Positions 43,887 through 56,200 of a stretch of DNA of 64,000 nucleotides are shown piece after piece. Location of the stretch: NCBI RefSeq assembly GCF_002994745.2, contig NC_037093.1, forward strand, positions 13,062,400 to 13,126,399. Reading direction: 5' to 3'. The position numbers were made by a program, and so were the translations under genes. The stretch comes from Rosa chinensis (lineage: Eukaryota > Streptophyta > Magnoliopsida > Rosales > Rosaceae). The notes beneath the pieces are model-generated. The model worked only from the letters and a program-made list of their open reading frames with translations. It had not been told where the DNA came from and made no database searches. Each line of letters opens with the position of its first letter. The stretch's first letter is position 1.

Positions 43887-44850
43887 GGGGAGTTGCAAGA
43901 GAGTAGCTATAATGCACACAGAAAACACAATGATGAGGATCAACTAAAACTGGAAAAATGAGAGCTTATAACGTGGAAAGATTGGGTTTTGTTGTAAAAT
44001 GAACATAAAAGAACTTGAGAGAGAGAAAGAGTTTAGATGCAGAGAATGGAGTGTAGTATTTCAAGCTCATTCTTACATGTTTACAACTCTGCTCTTATAG
44101 AGCTGCTGTCATACCTATCCTACAGAAGTTTTCTGATACATCATTACTGTATAGACAACTAATTAAGTCAAAGTACTAATATAGTATGGACAGCTTTGTC
44201 AATGGTATGGATGGCTTTGTCAATGTGTGGACAGCTTTAGGAATATATGGACAGCAGCTTTGTCAATGGTGGAGATATGCTGATATAGATCAGATCTTTT
44301 TGGAGAAACACGTATCACTCTATTTAATTACATGATATAGCCATAATGATTTACACATATCACTCTTCTAATAATGTAAGGTAAGGAAAATAATGCTAGA
44401 TAGAGACTTGGGTTGCAAGACATTGTTGTTAGGTACGAACAGAAACAAGTTTGGCTGCAATAAATTATTGAGTGATTGAGTAGCATAACAGCATCTTATT
44501 GCAAGACGAATCGGCAGGTTCTGCATGTCTATTATTAAATAGCTTCTTGCAAATACCCACATTTCAAATCTGTTTTAACTTTTTCTTTTGCTTCTGGTGC
44601 CTTTTGACTGAATCTGACATTGAACTTGCCTGCATCCGTTGTTTCCAATATTGTTACTTTTGTAATTCACATGTGCTTTAAGCTATCTATTGGCTACATA
44701 TTTATTTAGTTTATTTTGCGGGAACCTTTTGAAGACTTGGTTCAGGAAATAAACTGTCATAATCTAGGGCCGTTTGAGTAGTATTTTGTCCAGGGAATTG
44801 TCAGAACGGTGGTAGCTAGATTGTTGTTGTGGGCACCTTGTAATCTGCAG
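43887..44850. other. UGT73 upstream region
   Basis: Presumed promoter of the UGT gene (minus strand). Contains three to four imperfect copies of a TATGGACAGCTTTGTCAATG-like unit between about 44185 and 44270. No other gene. It ends at the target duplication of copia element C. Confidence 0.55.
44185..44270. repeat. short tandem units TATGGACAGCTTTG
   Basis: Successive variants of (T)ATGGACAGCTTTGTCAATGG / ATGGCTTTGTCAATGTG / GGACAGCTTTAGGAATATATGG / GGACAGCAGCTTTGTCAATGG, in the upstream region of the UGT gene. Confidence 0.75.
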
Positions 44851-44855
44851 ATTTT

Positions 44856-45053
44856 AGTCAAATAAGACAATATTGAGAGAATGAATTTCCTGATGATAAT
44901 TACACCCATTTTGTGGTGTATATAAACAGGTTACAATCGTACTACAATTATTGTGTACTATTGTACTACAGAACATATACAAGGTAAGTAGTTACAACAA
45001 TATATATTCCCTTGTAACCTATTCCTAATAGGGAACAAAGACTCACACTAACA
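44856..45053 (-). repeat. 3' LTR of element C
   Basis: 198 bp. It differs from the 5' LTR by about six substitutions, a 10-bp unit lost (CGTACTACAA is single here and doubled in the partner) and a TA indel, that is, about 97% identity. Confidence 0.93.
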
Positions 45054-45064
45054 CTCCCCCTCAA
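45054..45064 (-). promoter_or_regulatory. polypurine tract of element C
   Basis: Reads TTGAGGGGGAG on the minus strand just before the 3' LTR; plus-strand primer. Confidence 0.85.
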
Positions 45065-48000
45065 GTTGGCGCATATACATCAACCATGCCCAACTTGCTT
45101 AGTGAGTCATAAAACGCATTCTTGGAAACTCCTTTGGTAAGTACATCAGCAAGTTGCTCTTCAGTTGGAACAAAAGGAAAGCTAATAATTTTGGCATCTA
45201 GCTTCTCTTTTATAAAGTGACAATCAACCTCCACATGCTTAGTACGATCATGCTGTACTGGATTCTGTGATATGTCAATAGCTGCCTTGTTGTCACAATA
45301 CAACTGCATGAAATTTTTGAGTTTGAAACCCAGATCACGTAACAGATTTCTTAGCCACAACAATTCATACACTCCGTGAGCCATACCTCTATACTCAGCC
45401 TCAGCACTAGAACGTGCCACAACTTTCTGTTTCTTACTCTTCCATGTAACCAAATTACCTCCCACAAAGGTGAAGTAACCTGATGTCGACCTCCTGTCTG
45501 TGATATTTCCAGCCCAATCTGCATATGTGAAGCCACAAACCTCAAGAATGTTGTTGTGTTTAGAAAACAGTACTTCCCTTCCTGGAGCTGACTTCAAGTA
45601 CTTCAGAATTCGCATAACAGCATCCATGTGACTCTCACTCGGATTATGCATGAATTGACTCACCACACTCACTGCATATGCTACGTCTGGTCTAGTATGA
45701 GCCAAATAAATCAAGCGCCCAACTAACCTCTGATAGCGAGCTCGATCAGTAGGTACCTGATCTGGATACTCAGCTAAACAATGGTTCTGCTCAATAGGAG
45801 TGTCAATATATAGGTCTGCAATCCAACAAACCTGTCTCTGTCAGCAAGTCGAGAACATACTTCCTCTGGCACAGATAGATTCCTTCTCTCCCCCTGGCTA
45901 CCTCAATTCCTAAGAAGTACTTAAGCTCACCCAAGTCCTTCATCTCAAACTCAGAGGCTAGTTGTCTCTGCAACCTATCTATCTCAACAGTATCATTACC
46001 AGTGATTACCATATCATCCACATAAATAATTAGAGCTGTTACCTTCCTTTGTTAATGCTTGAGAAACAAGGTGTGGTCTGAGTTGCTCTGCCTGTAACCA
46101 ACCTTCCGCATGAATTGTGAAAATCTTCCAAACCAAGCACGATGTGACTGTTTGAGACCATACAGAGATTTTCTCAACTTGCATACAAACTCACCAGGGG
46201 AAGCAACTACATACCCTGGTGGAAGGCTCATGTACACTTCCTCAGCTAACTCTCCATGAAGAAATGCATTCTTGACATCAAACTGTCGGAGTGGCCAGTT
46301 TAAACTAGCAGCGAACGAGAGCAGAACTCGAATAGTATTCATCTTGGCAACAGGAGCAAAAGTTTCATCATAGTCTATACCATACGTCTGAGTAAATCCC
46401 TTTGCTACAAGCCGTGCTTTATATCGATTCACTGATCCATCTGCATTATGCTTCACTGTAAACACCCAACGACAGCCTACAACCTTCTTGCCTTGTGGTG
46501 GAGGCACAAGTTGCCAAGTATTGTTCTTCTACAACGCCTCCATCTCTTCATCCATAGCCTTCCTCCACTTTGAATCACCCAACGCATCCTGCACTTTGTT
46601 AGGTACTGATACAGCAGATATTTGATTCACAAATGATTCATATGACTTAGACAACCTCCTAGTGGACATATAGTTGGCTACTGGGTATTTTGATTTGGCA
46701 ATAAGAGAAGGTTCATATCTTTTGGCTGATTGACCTCGAGTAGTCCTATGTGGTAACACATATTGTTCAACATTAGACTCACTACTACCAGTATCAGTGG
46801 ATGGACATACCTCAATTGGATGATCTTCAGTACCAGGAAGCTGTAGGTCAGGGGTAGAAGCGATGGCAGGAAGGGCAGTTGTGTCTTCAACCTCATTCGG
46901 AGGAGTGGAAATTGGTGCTTCTGCTACTGGAGGTAGCGAGCTAAGAATCTCAACCGGATCACTCAAAATACCTCCTGGCGGTGTTCCTTCTGATTCCTCC
47001 CCCTCTCCATGATACAGTTCTGATTCCTCCCCCTCTTCATGATATAGCTCTTCAAAATATAAATTCTCCCCCAGAAGAGCTGTATCGGAAGAGGAGAAAT
47101 AACTCATGTCTTCAAAGAAAGTAACATCCATAGTGACATAATACCTTCTGGTTGGTGGATGATAGCACTTGTACCCCTTCTGATAGCCTCCGTAGCCAAC
47201 AAACACACACTTAAGGGCCTGGGCATCCAACTTAGACCGCTGATTCTTGGGGACATGGACAAAAGCAACACAACCAAATACACGAGCGGGAAGATTATGA
47301 AATGATGGTAAGGAGACATGAGAGGCGAGAACCTCAAATGGAATTTTGCCCTAAAGGACACTGGATGGAAGACAATTGATAAGATGAGAGGAAGCATGTA
47401 TAGCATCGCCCCAAAGATACTTAGGCATATGAGCACTAAAAAGAAGGGCACGAGCCATATCAAGTAAATGTCGGTTTTTTCATTCGGACACTCCATTCTG
47501 TTCTGGTGTTTGTGGACACGTGGTTTGGTGAACAATCCCATGGTTTTGAAAAAATTCTTGGAACACATGGTTAACATACTCCCCCCCATTGTCAGAACGA
47601 AGGACTTTAATGGTGCTATGATATTGTGTTTGAACAAGATTACGAAATGTTTGAAAGGCAGGAAAGACTTCATCTTTGGTTTTAAGAAGAGCAACCCATG
47701 ACAATCTCGTACAATCATCAATAAACAACACAAACTATCGCATACCCGATACAGTAGGCTCTCTAGAAGGTCCCCAAACATCAGAATGAATCAACTCAAA
47801 AGGAATAACACTTTTATTAGAAATACTAGGAGAATAAGTAGCACGATGACTCTTGGCCAAAACACATGTTTCACAATGTAAAACTGACTCATCCACACCA
47901 ATAAACAGAGTAGGCATGGTTTTTTTTCATAAGACTAAAAGATGGATGCCCTAAATGGTGATGCCACAACCAAATTTCACTTAGCTTATCAGAATTCGAA

Positions 48001-49454
48001 GTCAAAGTGGCCCGGGACTGTACCCCTGGTTTCTCTCCTGCGTATGTCTGATCCAGATGGAACAACCTGCCCCTCAGATACCCCCGACCGACTATCTCCC
48101 TGGTGAGAAGATCCTGAAAAATCACATACATAGGATAAAAGGTTATAGAGCATTTAGACTCAGTGTTCAATTGTGGGACAGATATCAAGTGATGAGATAA
48201 GTCAGGCACATATAACACATTATGAAGTTCTAAAGTGGGGCTAATACGCACTAACCCTGACCCTAACACAGGAAAAGCGTCACTGTTGGCATTGGTTACA
48301 TAGGATACTGGTGGGGAAGACAATTTAGTAAACTATGATTTGTCATAAGTCATATGATCGGAGGCACCAAAATCAATAATCCATGTATCAGAACCAACAA
48401 AGTTAGAAACCTTTAAAGCCATACCAATTTTACCTCGACCAGCTATAGAGGCTGTAGAAGTAGTTCCACCGGCTGTATGATGATCTTGGCCAGCCACTCC
48501 ATAGAAATCTGGTTCTTGAACCAATTGAACAGCAGCTGCTTTTGCCTTAGGACGATAACCTTGCCTTTTAGGTTTGAGGTGCGGATTCAGTTTCCAGCAA
48601 GTCTCTCGAATATGCCCAACATCGGTGCAATAAGAGCACTGAGGACGAGGACGATTAGCATAGCCGGGCAGAGGTCCTTGCTGATGAACTGGGACTGATC
48701 TCTGCTGCTGATGAAAAGGTGCTGGTGCCTAAATAGCGAGGCTGGATACTACAACTTGTGCCTGTTTGAGACTTTCTTGCTGAGACTCATCCTTACGAAT
48801 GCATGTAAAAGCTGTGGTCAAGCTAGGAGGATCTGGCATTCTAAGCAGTTCTCCTTTGGCACTGTTATGTTTGGTATCAAGTCCTCGCAAGAATGCATGA
48901 ACCCGCTCAAGTTCCTTTTCTTTCTGGTACCATGCAATATCCTCCTGGTTCTTGATCTTGCAAGGACGCTTCTGATCAATTTCAGCCCATACATTCTTCA
49001 GCTTGGTAAAAAACACTGACACTGGTTACTCGTTTTGTTGCATTCCTGCAGCTTTGCACATCAATTCATGAACCTGTATAAAATCAGACTCATTTGTATA
49101 GAGATCTCCCAATGTCTTCCATATCGCCTCAGTAGTTTCACATTCCTCTACCATCTGTAGCACATCATCAGTCATGGCTCGAAATAGAACCGACATTACA
49201 AACCCATCATCATCTTCCCACTTAGCATAGGCCTCCTTATCATCTTCACTAGGAGCCTTGATTGTTCCAGTCACATGCCCCATTTTGTGTATCCCACGGA
49301 GATAAACAAACATAATCTTCTTCCATGTTCGGAAATTGGTACCAGTGAGTTTGGTACCCCCAAAAGAACCACCTTCTGAGCTCTTGACAGAGACTTCAAC
49401 CCTCTAGACCTCATTGGTCTTAGAACTTTGACTTTCACTGTCAGCACCACCCAT
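45061..49454 (-). pseudogene. gag-pol polyprotein of element C (nonsense-riddled)
   Basis: Single-ORF copia polyprotein from the ATG at 49454. Order: gag (KLTGTNFRTWKKIM, near 49340), protease (WIIDFGASDHM, near 48370, with Phe where the catalytic DSG has Ser), pre-integrase HHLGHPS (near 47960), integrase core (FIDDCTRLSW and DNGGEY), RT (WVFTVKHNADGSVNRYKARLVAKG, here cited only by its start at 46460, then FDVKNAFLHG and YVDDM) and RNase H (SAEAEYRGMAHG and LYCDNKAAI) to the stop at 45061. Almost all pieces share one frame. Nine in-frame stops (at 49404, 49026, 48729, 48333, 47735, 47480, 47351, 46529 and 46052) and two frameshifts (48323-47917, 46021-45714) disable it. Confidence 0.9.
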
Positions 49455-50179
49455 TGCAATAATACAATAGAAAAATATACGAATTTCAAAATACGTAGCG
49501 GAAATAAACAAATAGTAACAATTGATTTTTTTATTTTTTTTTTGGAACCTGACTGAGTTTGACCGAGCGCGCGGGTTGACTGAGTTTGACCGAGTAAGAG
49601 AGTTGGAAAGGACGCCGACTGAAGCAGGTGACTGGAGAGGAGGGGACACTGATTGGCGACGACGATCGGAACGGAGGGCGCTGGCAGTCTGGACCGCAAC
49701 TGGACTGGGCTGCTACTGGAGTGCAACGCTGCTACTGGAGTGCAACGCTGCTACTGGGCTGCGACGATTTGGACTGATAAGCCGATCGAAGGTTAGCGCC
49801 GGCGAAGACGAAGCCGATCTGGACTGACTGAAGATAAGACGAAGTCGATCGGAGATGAGGCCAACCAGACTGACTGAAGATGAAACACGACCGGTCTGAA
49901 GAAGCACTGGATTTGACTCGGCCCGATGGAGGCACGGACTGGTGCTGGTATGGAGGCACGGACTGGTGCTGGTATGGAAGTTTGGAACAGAGGACGAGTC
50001 CGATCTTGGGACAGATGAAGGACGACGTCGTTTGGAGTGAAACAGACAGACAAGGAGCCGATCTGGAAAGATGAAGGCTGCCGTCAGTTGGAGAAGAAAC
50101 CCTAACAACCGGGTAAAAAGGATTTTCCTCTAATTAAGAGAAAAATAAAGGAAAAACAAAGAGACAAAGTCCGATCTTT

Positions 50180-50191
50180 GCTTTGATACCA
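50180..50191 (-). promoter_or_regulatory. primer-binding site of element C
   Basis: Reads TGGTATCAAAGC on the minus strand, adjoining the 5' LTR. It matches the usual plant copia site for the initiator tRNA-Met 3' end (TGGTATCAGAGC) except for one base. Confidence 0.85.
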
Positions 50192-50397
50192 AGTCAAATA
50201 AGACAATATTGAGAGAATGAATTTCCTGATGATAATTACATCCATTCTGTGGTGTATATAAACAGATTACAATCGTACTACAACGTACTACAACTATTGT
50301 GTACTATTGTACTACACAACATATACAAGGTAAGTAGTTACAACAATATATTCCCTTGTAACCTATTCCTAATAGGAAACAAAGACTCACACTAACA
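50192..50397 (-). repeat. 5' LTR of element C
   Basis: 206 bp; starts TGTTAGTGTGAG and ends TTATTTGACT on the minus strand, then runs directly into the primer site. Confidence 0.93.
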
Positions 50398-50402
50398 ATT
50401 TT

Positions 50403-50929
50403 GAACTATCATTACCTCATCTGTTGGCAATGATTGAATTATCTTTGCGCTTTACTATGAACTTGGACTTGAAAATATAAACCCTTCATGCAGTTACTTT
50501 TGCACGATAATCGTCAATTTTTGTGAACTGCACCGGAAGCTTTTAGAGTTAGAAGTTGCCAGGCCACTTCAACTTCTTACATAACAGCATATATGATTCA
50601 CAGGCAGTATTCATGGTGTTTGTTGGTTTTGATATTGGGATTATTCTTTTATACTAGTGTGAATGATGGTATTTTAACCAATGGAGAGCAATCTGCTCAT
50701 TGTATAAGGACTGAAGGATGTCAGAATAGTATTAGGTTATTCAGTGTTTGAGAAGCATATGCAGATGCTCTTAGAATATCTGGTGTTTGTATTATAATGT
50801 GATGAATTCCATTTTGGAAAATTCATTCAAAGTCCAAAAATCAATCACTATATTATTGGATGTTATCCGGGCATATTTTTTTTGGCTAATTGCGGTCCAA
50901 TGACTCATCTGTCACATATGATTTATTTC
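50403..50929. other. spacer between copia elements C and A
   Basis: AT-rich host DNA continuing the sequence upstream of element C. No gene or repeat is seen. Confidence 0.6.
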
Positions 50930-50934
50930 ATTTT

Positions 50935-51168
50935 TGTTCAAGTAAATCCAGAACATGTGTCTGGCTCAAACTCGAGGTTACTTGATCTAGTTGAAGTAGG
51001 GTTTATATTGAAGATATTCTCGGAGAATCTTAGGAGATATCCAACCAATGTACGATTATGTTTCCATGTACAATTCTATCTCTATGCTTGTAATCCTCTA
51101 TATAAAGAGGCCTCTATTATCAATGAAAGTACGACTCAATTCTCTTCAAATTCAGTTTTCCTTAAACA
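50935..51168 (+). repeat. 5' LTR of element A
   Basis: 234 bp; contains the promoter-like CTCTATATAAAG box and ends TTCCTTAAACA. Confidence 0.95.
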
Positions 51169-51182
51169 CGTTATCAGCACGA
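51169..51182 (+). promoter_or_regulatory. primer-binding site of element A
   Basis: CGTTATCAGCACGA directly after the 5' LTR, identical to that of element B. Not a tRNA 3'-end site; it fits the anticodon arm of tRNA-Ile(AAU). Confidence 0.7.
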
Positions 51183-51829
51183 AGTCCTAACCCTGAAACA
51201 AATAACCAAACCTGATTCAAGAAGCTATAAACCTTGAATCCAAATACAAAACCTTGAAGTCTTTTCTGCCTCTACCTCACAGCTTGAAGAACTCAATCTC
51301 AGGAGTCTAGAACCGGTGGCCCCACCCCAAGAACAGGCCTGAAACCTACCGAACCGGCCACCGGAAGCTCCATACAACTCGCAGCATATATTCCACCGGT
51401 TCACTACCTTTTGAACCTCCGATTGCTACTAAATTTTGCCCACAGTAGCATCTCGACCTCAGAATTCAGGAACCGGAAGCAGAACAAAAAAAACGGATCT
51501 AAATGTTGTTGAACCGGCCTTCAGAAAACCCGGTAGAAGAGAAAGAAAAGAAGAAAAAAAAAAGGGGGGGAGAAGAAGCTTGGCCCAGAAAGAAAGAAGA
51601 AGGAGCCCAGCCCAAAGAAGAAAAACCCAGAAGCCCACTGACCTGACCCGGCCCACTGACACACTTGACACACTGCCACGTCAGCACTTCCACATCAGCA
51701 ACAGGACCCACTGCCACGTCAGTCCCCCGATCAACGTTGGTCAACCCCCGGTCAACGACTTTTTAGGCCACTTTCCGGCCATTTTTCGGCGACTTTTTCG
51801 GATGACTTTTTCTGGCGACCTATTTCGAG

Positions 51830-52203
51830 GTATTTTTTACTAAACGTTCCTGTTTTTTAATTCAATTTCTCTTCTTTTTCGGGGACTTGCAACATCCCTT
51901 CTTCTACCCCCCTTTTCTTCATCATAGGGGAGACTTAATTAAGCCGAACTGTAGAGGTTCGTGCTCACTCCAAGCTTGGAGCTTGTTGAGATCTCCAAAC
52001 TTAGAGTTTGTAGAGAATTTATGATCAACCACTTACGTCATTGTTTCGATCTAATCCAATACCTCTTGAAATTGAATTTCTTGGAAGCAATTACGCTAAG
52101 AAATTCCTAATTTCTTAGGAGCGACTACGCTCAGAAATTTTATATGTTTTTGTGGTAGCCTTTTACGCTCCGAAACTAACCCTAATTTCTTGTTCTCTTT
52201 CAG
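51830..52203 (+). other. putative leader intron of element A
   Basis: TTCGAG|GTATTT at the 5' end, ACTAAC branch-site match at about 52176, then a T-rich tract and CTCTTTCAG|GATGAG at the 3' end; 374 nt. The leader before it (51183-51829) has no convincing gene; a 135-codon open frame there is low-complexity. Confidence 0.6.
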
Positions 52204-52204
52204 G

Positions 52205-53262
52205 ATGAGTAACTTGAACAAATTGGACTTTGCTCCATTGGGAACAACTGGTTATGGATATCACAGGTGGGTTCGTGATGTCCGCCAGCATCTCAAGGCC
52301 GATGGAATCCTAGATACAATTCTTGAGCCTAGCCAGAACGTGCTAACTGTTGAGCAACCTCAAACTTTGGAAGCCAATAGAGCAGCCTTAGGGGCAAATA
52401 AGGCGAAAGCCATCATCCTAATGACTCATCATATGGATGATCCACTCCAATACGAATGTATGAATGAAGAAGACCTAGAAGGCTATGGGTCTCACTCGAT
52501 GAAAGATTTGGCAACGTCCGTGACTCCCTCCTTCCTGACCTAGAAGTGAGATGGCACAGCCTCCGCTTCTGTGATTTCAAGTTAGTTCTTGACTACAACT
52601 CGGAATCACTTCGCATTAAATCCTTAATGGAATTCTGTGGTAAAGAGATCACAAATGCGATACTGATTGAGAAGACTCTCTCTACCTTCCTCATCTCTGC
52701 ATTGATGGTTGCTAAGAACTATCGAATCGATGTTACTGCAAGACGAATCACAAGGTTTCATGAGCTCATTAGAGCTATGAATGTCGCTGAAAAGCATGAC
52801 AACATCCTTGTGAAGAACAATAATTCAAGATCCGTGGGAACAGAGCATATTCCGGAATCCAATTATAGTCCCACCCCAAAGAGAGGGCGCCAAGAACGAA
52901 ACCCTAATCTTAGGAATACATTTGGACATTCTGGTCCATATAATCACTCTACTTGTGAAGGTAAACGTCAAAATAGGCGAACATGGAACCGAAGAGGTCA
53001 ACATGGAAAGAGAGAGGGAGGCAACGCCTCTGGCCATGTTGGTGGCGCCACCAACACTAAGAGCCATCTAAATGACGCTTTCAAAGAGCCTCAATCAATG
53101 GAGTTTGAGCAAAGATATATATGTTCTCGATGTGGAGTGTCTGATCATTGGGCACACATTTGTAGAGCTCGTGAAGAAATTGTCACCGCCTACAAAGCAT
53201 ATTGTGAAGCAAGAGAAGCTCACTATGTGGAACAAGAAGATCAAGAAGATGATCTAGAGTGA
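52205..53262 (+). pseudogene. copia gag of element A, one frameshift
   Basis: Starts MSNLNKLDFAPLG at 52205. It is homologous to the intact gag of element B through the core and the zinc knuckle (CSRCGVSDHWAHIC, near 53130). Where elements B and D read an EEDPR codon series, A has lost one C (near 52471), so the first frame ends at 52543 and the rest (52546-53262) continues in another frame. Otherwise the two halves are open. Confidence 0.9.
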
Positions 53263-53299
53263 AGGGTTGAAGACTATAAATCTGGTTGGGATCAATAGA

Positions 53300-56200
53300 T
53301 CGCCAATTCTGTTTAAGTCTTTATTTTTCCAAGAGATGTAATAGGCAATTGCCATATATTTTTGTAGTAAATGCCAATGGTTTAGTTTTTCTTCAAAGTA
53401 GGCTGACTCAAAGTAAGTGTGATGTCTAGGAAGGTTCTGAAATTAGTGGTACTTAAGCGAGCCTTGCTCTACCGACGTCTCTCTACTTACCTAGTCACAT
53501 TTATTTTGGAATTACCAAAAGAAGTTAGACGACTACCATTGTTTTGCATTAGCTATCATTTTGGATTAGATTTTCTTTGGTCAAAGAGACAATGATGTAA
53601 CTCCGTTGGCTTATGAATAAAATTTCGAGTTCTTTTCATTATGACTCCATTTTGATTCTGAGCATATGACTTTTGTGACTACGATGGCTGGGCCATCAGT
53701 ATTAATTCAAGGACATGGAATAGCCCAAGTTCCACTTGCCAAATGGCACCTTAATTACTGTCACAAAAACTCTCTACGCTCCTAGGGCCAATCGCACCTA
53801 TAAGTAGCCAACGGTTTCCATGCGAAAAACGCATGTAGAGAAAGAAAATGAGTTCCTTTGCAATACCTCTAATGATTGAGAACAAAGGAGCATCTTAGAG
53901 AAGTTTATGTGTGTCTCTAGTGGATTCTATGTCACTATTCGAGCTATTAATCCAATAAAGTTATGAGAGAAGATCTCTTAGATTTAGACACATATTGGCT
54001 TTGTCACGATAGGATAGATCATCCTAGTCATGATATGATGATCCTTCTACTAAAGACTTTACATGGACATCATTTCTTTCGAGCGAACCAAATCATGAAT
54101 CAAAAGTTGATTTTTGGACTAAGTGTGACCGAGGCAGCTTCCTAGGGCACCGCCTCTGTCCACCACTTGCCTAGGGCTGGCGCAATCCTTATCCATGACG
54201 CCATGGATGGCGTCCATTATGGTGATGGCGCCCTAGGTGATGCTGCAATCACCAACTTGCTTCAAATAGCGTTTCAGACGCTCAGGCCTAACCAAAATTC
54301 TCATTGGTTGCTTCTAAAACCTCTCGCTCGTTTTACAAAGCCCGTTCCTTAGGGAAATTAGGACTGAGACAGTCCTATGCAAAGGATATGAAAATACTCA
54401 TTATGTTCTTACATAGAATCATGGATTCTATGGACTGATTCAACCAACTTGAGGACGTTTAAATATCTCATGATATTGGTTGATACGCAAACACGCTGGT
54501 CACGTGTTTTGCCATTGTTCACTTGTAATGCTGCTTGTGCTACACTCCTAGCAAATATCATATGACAACGGACTCACTCCCCGAATCATCCTATTCCGTC
54601 AATTGGACTTGACGATGCTAGCAAGTTTACATCGAAGACTTTCGATAGTTATTGCATTAGGACTGATGTTAGACATCATATTCCCATGAACACACCCAAA
54701 TGGTCTCGCGGAAATGTCTACGATGGTAGTTCGGCCATTGGTAATGCACACTAATCTCCTTATATCTGCTTGGGGTGATGCAATATCGCATGCAGCTTTG
54801 CTAATTCGTCTACGAGCTACCGCCACTCAATCTACCTCTGCATTACAACTAGTAACTGGGTACAAGTATCGTACTTACGCATGTTTGAGTGTGTCATTTA
54901 TGTGACAATTGGGCCGCCACAGTGCTCTATGATGGGTCCGTATAGACGAATGGGCAACTACGTTGGATTTGAGACTCCAACAATCGTCCGGCACTTAATG
55001 CCCTTGCAAGGCGATCTCCTTACTACTAGATTTGTGGGTTGTCACTTTGATGAGACAGTCTTCCCGTCGTTAGAGGGAGATAAGAACACGGATGTTCAAC
55101 AGGAACGACATGAATTATCGTGGTCTGTCCCCACTATGTCTTATCTCGATCCCTACTAAAGTGACGAGATCACAAAAATATGTTGCAAACATGCCTGCAA
55201 GGAAGGACATCCCTACGAGAGGACGTAGCGCCACCCTACACGGAGGTAGGCATGGCACCAACGCCAAAGAGAGTGGCACTCTGGCGTTACAGGCCATGGC
55301 CCCAGCTAGGATGCTTGAGAGGCCCGTAGGTTCGAAGGATGCTTTGGTACACTCCAATCCTTTGATCATCGACACTCAAAATCCGTCTCATGAGAATCTT
55401 CCGGATAATGGTTATCGTTGGGAGACGCCTCAACGTCAGAACCTATTCATGAGAATATAGAGCTCTATGAAAATTACACTAGTGTACATGAGACGTGGGA
55501 TAGAAACTCCATCATAATTGATGATGTAGTCACGCACTTCGTTGCACATGAGTTTGTTGAGTCCGATGATATCAAATCATACTCCGTTGATGAATGAATG
55601 CCAACGTAGAGAGATTTGGCCTAAATGGAAAGATGCGATCCAGGTTAAGATGGATTCTCTAATGAAGCTGAAGGTTTTCGAGCTAGTGATGCCAACACCT
55701 CCTAACATAAGACCTGTTGACTAATGGGTCTTCGTTAGAAAGCGTAGTGAGAAAAAAAGATGGTAATCTCGCCTTATGGCGCAAGGCTTATCATTAAACG
55801 CCCTGGAATCGACTACGATGAGACATATTCTCTCGTAATGGATGTCATTGCACTCCACTACCTTGTCAGTTTGGTAGTTTCCAAATAACTGAACATGCAG
55901 CTTACAAATGTGGTCACTACGTATCTCTATAGGGATCTAGATATGGAATATACATGAAGGTCCATGATGAACTTCATTTACCCAAGTCAAGTGGCTCTAG
56001 ACCACGGAGCGCGTTTACAAAGTGATTGAAACGCTCGCTAAAATGACTACTTGATTGGGAAGGGATATGCCCACTCCTTTCCATAACAAGTTTCATATTC
56101 CATCGCGGTACATGTTAGACATGATCTTCATTAGAAGCCCTTAAAGAGTTAAGGGAAATCACTGAACACTTGAAATTCGATTTTGAGATGAAGGATTATG

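Larger units (their letters stand above)
44856..50397 (-). mobile_element. complete Ty1/copia element C
   Basis: Minus-strand element of 5542 bp with LTRs of 198 bp (44856-45053) and 206 bp (50192-50397), flanked by ATTTT duplications (44851-44855 and 50398-50402). Order from the 5' LTR: tRNA-Met-type primer site, gag, protease, integrase, RT, RNase H, polypurine tract. Its LTRs start TG and end CT, not CA. It is unrelated at the LTR level to elements A, B and D. Confidence 0.95.

Noticed and set aside
47104..47781. 225-codon open frame on the minus strand
   Set aside because: Hydrophobic-looking translation in a frame shifted from the integrase of element C, which is encoded in the same DNA in the neighbouring frame.
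51436..51843. 135-codon open frame in the leader of element A
   Set aside because: Low-complexity (Lys/Arg/Glu-rich) translation of a purine-rich tract, not conserved in B or D, and it runs over the putative splice site.
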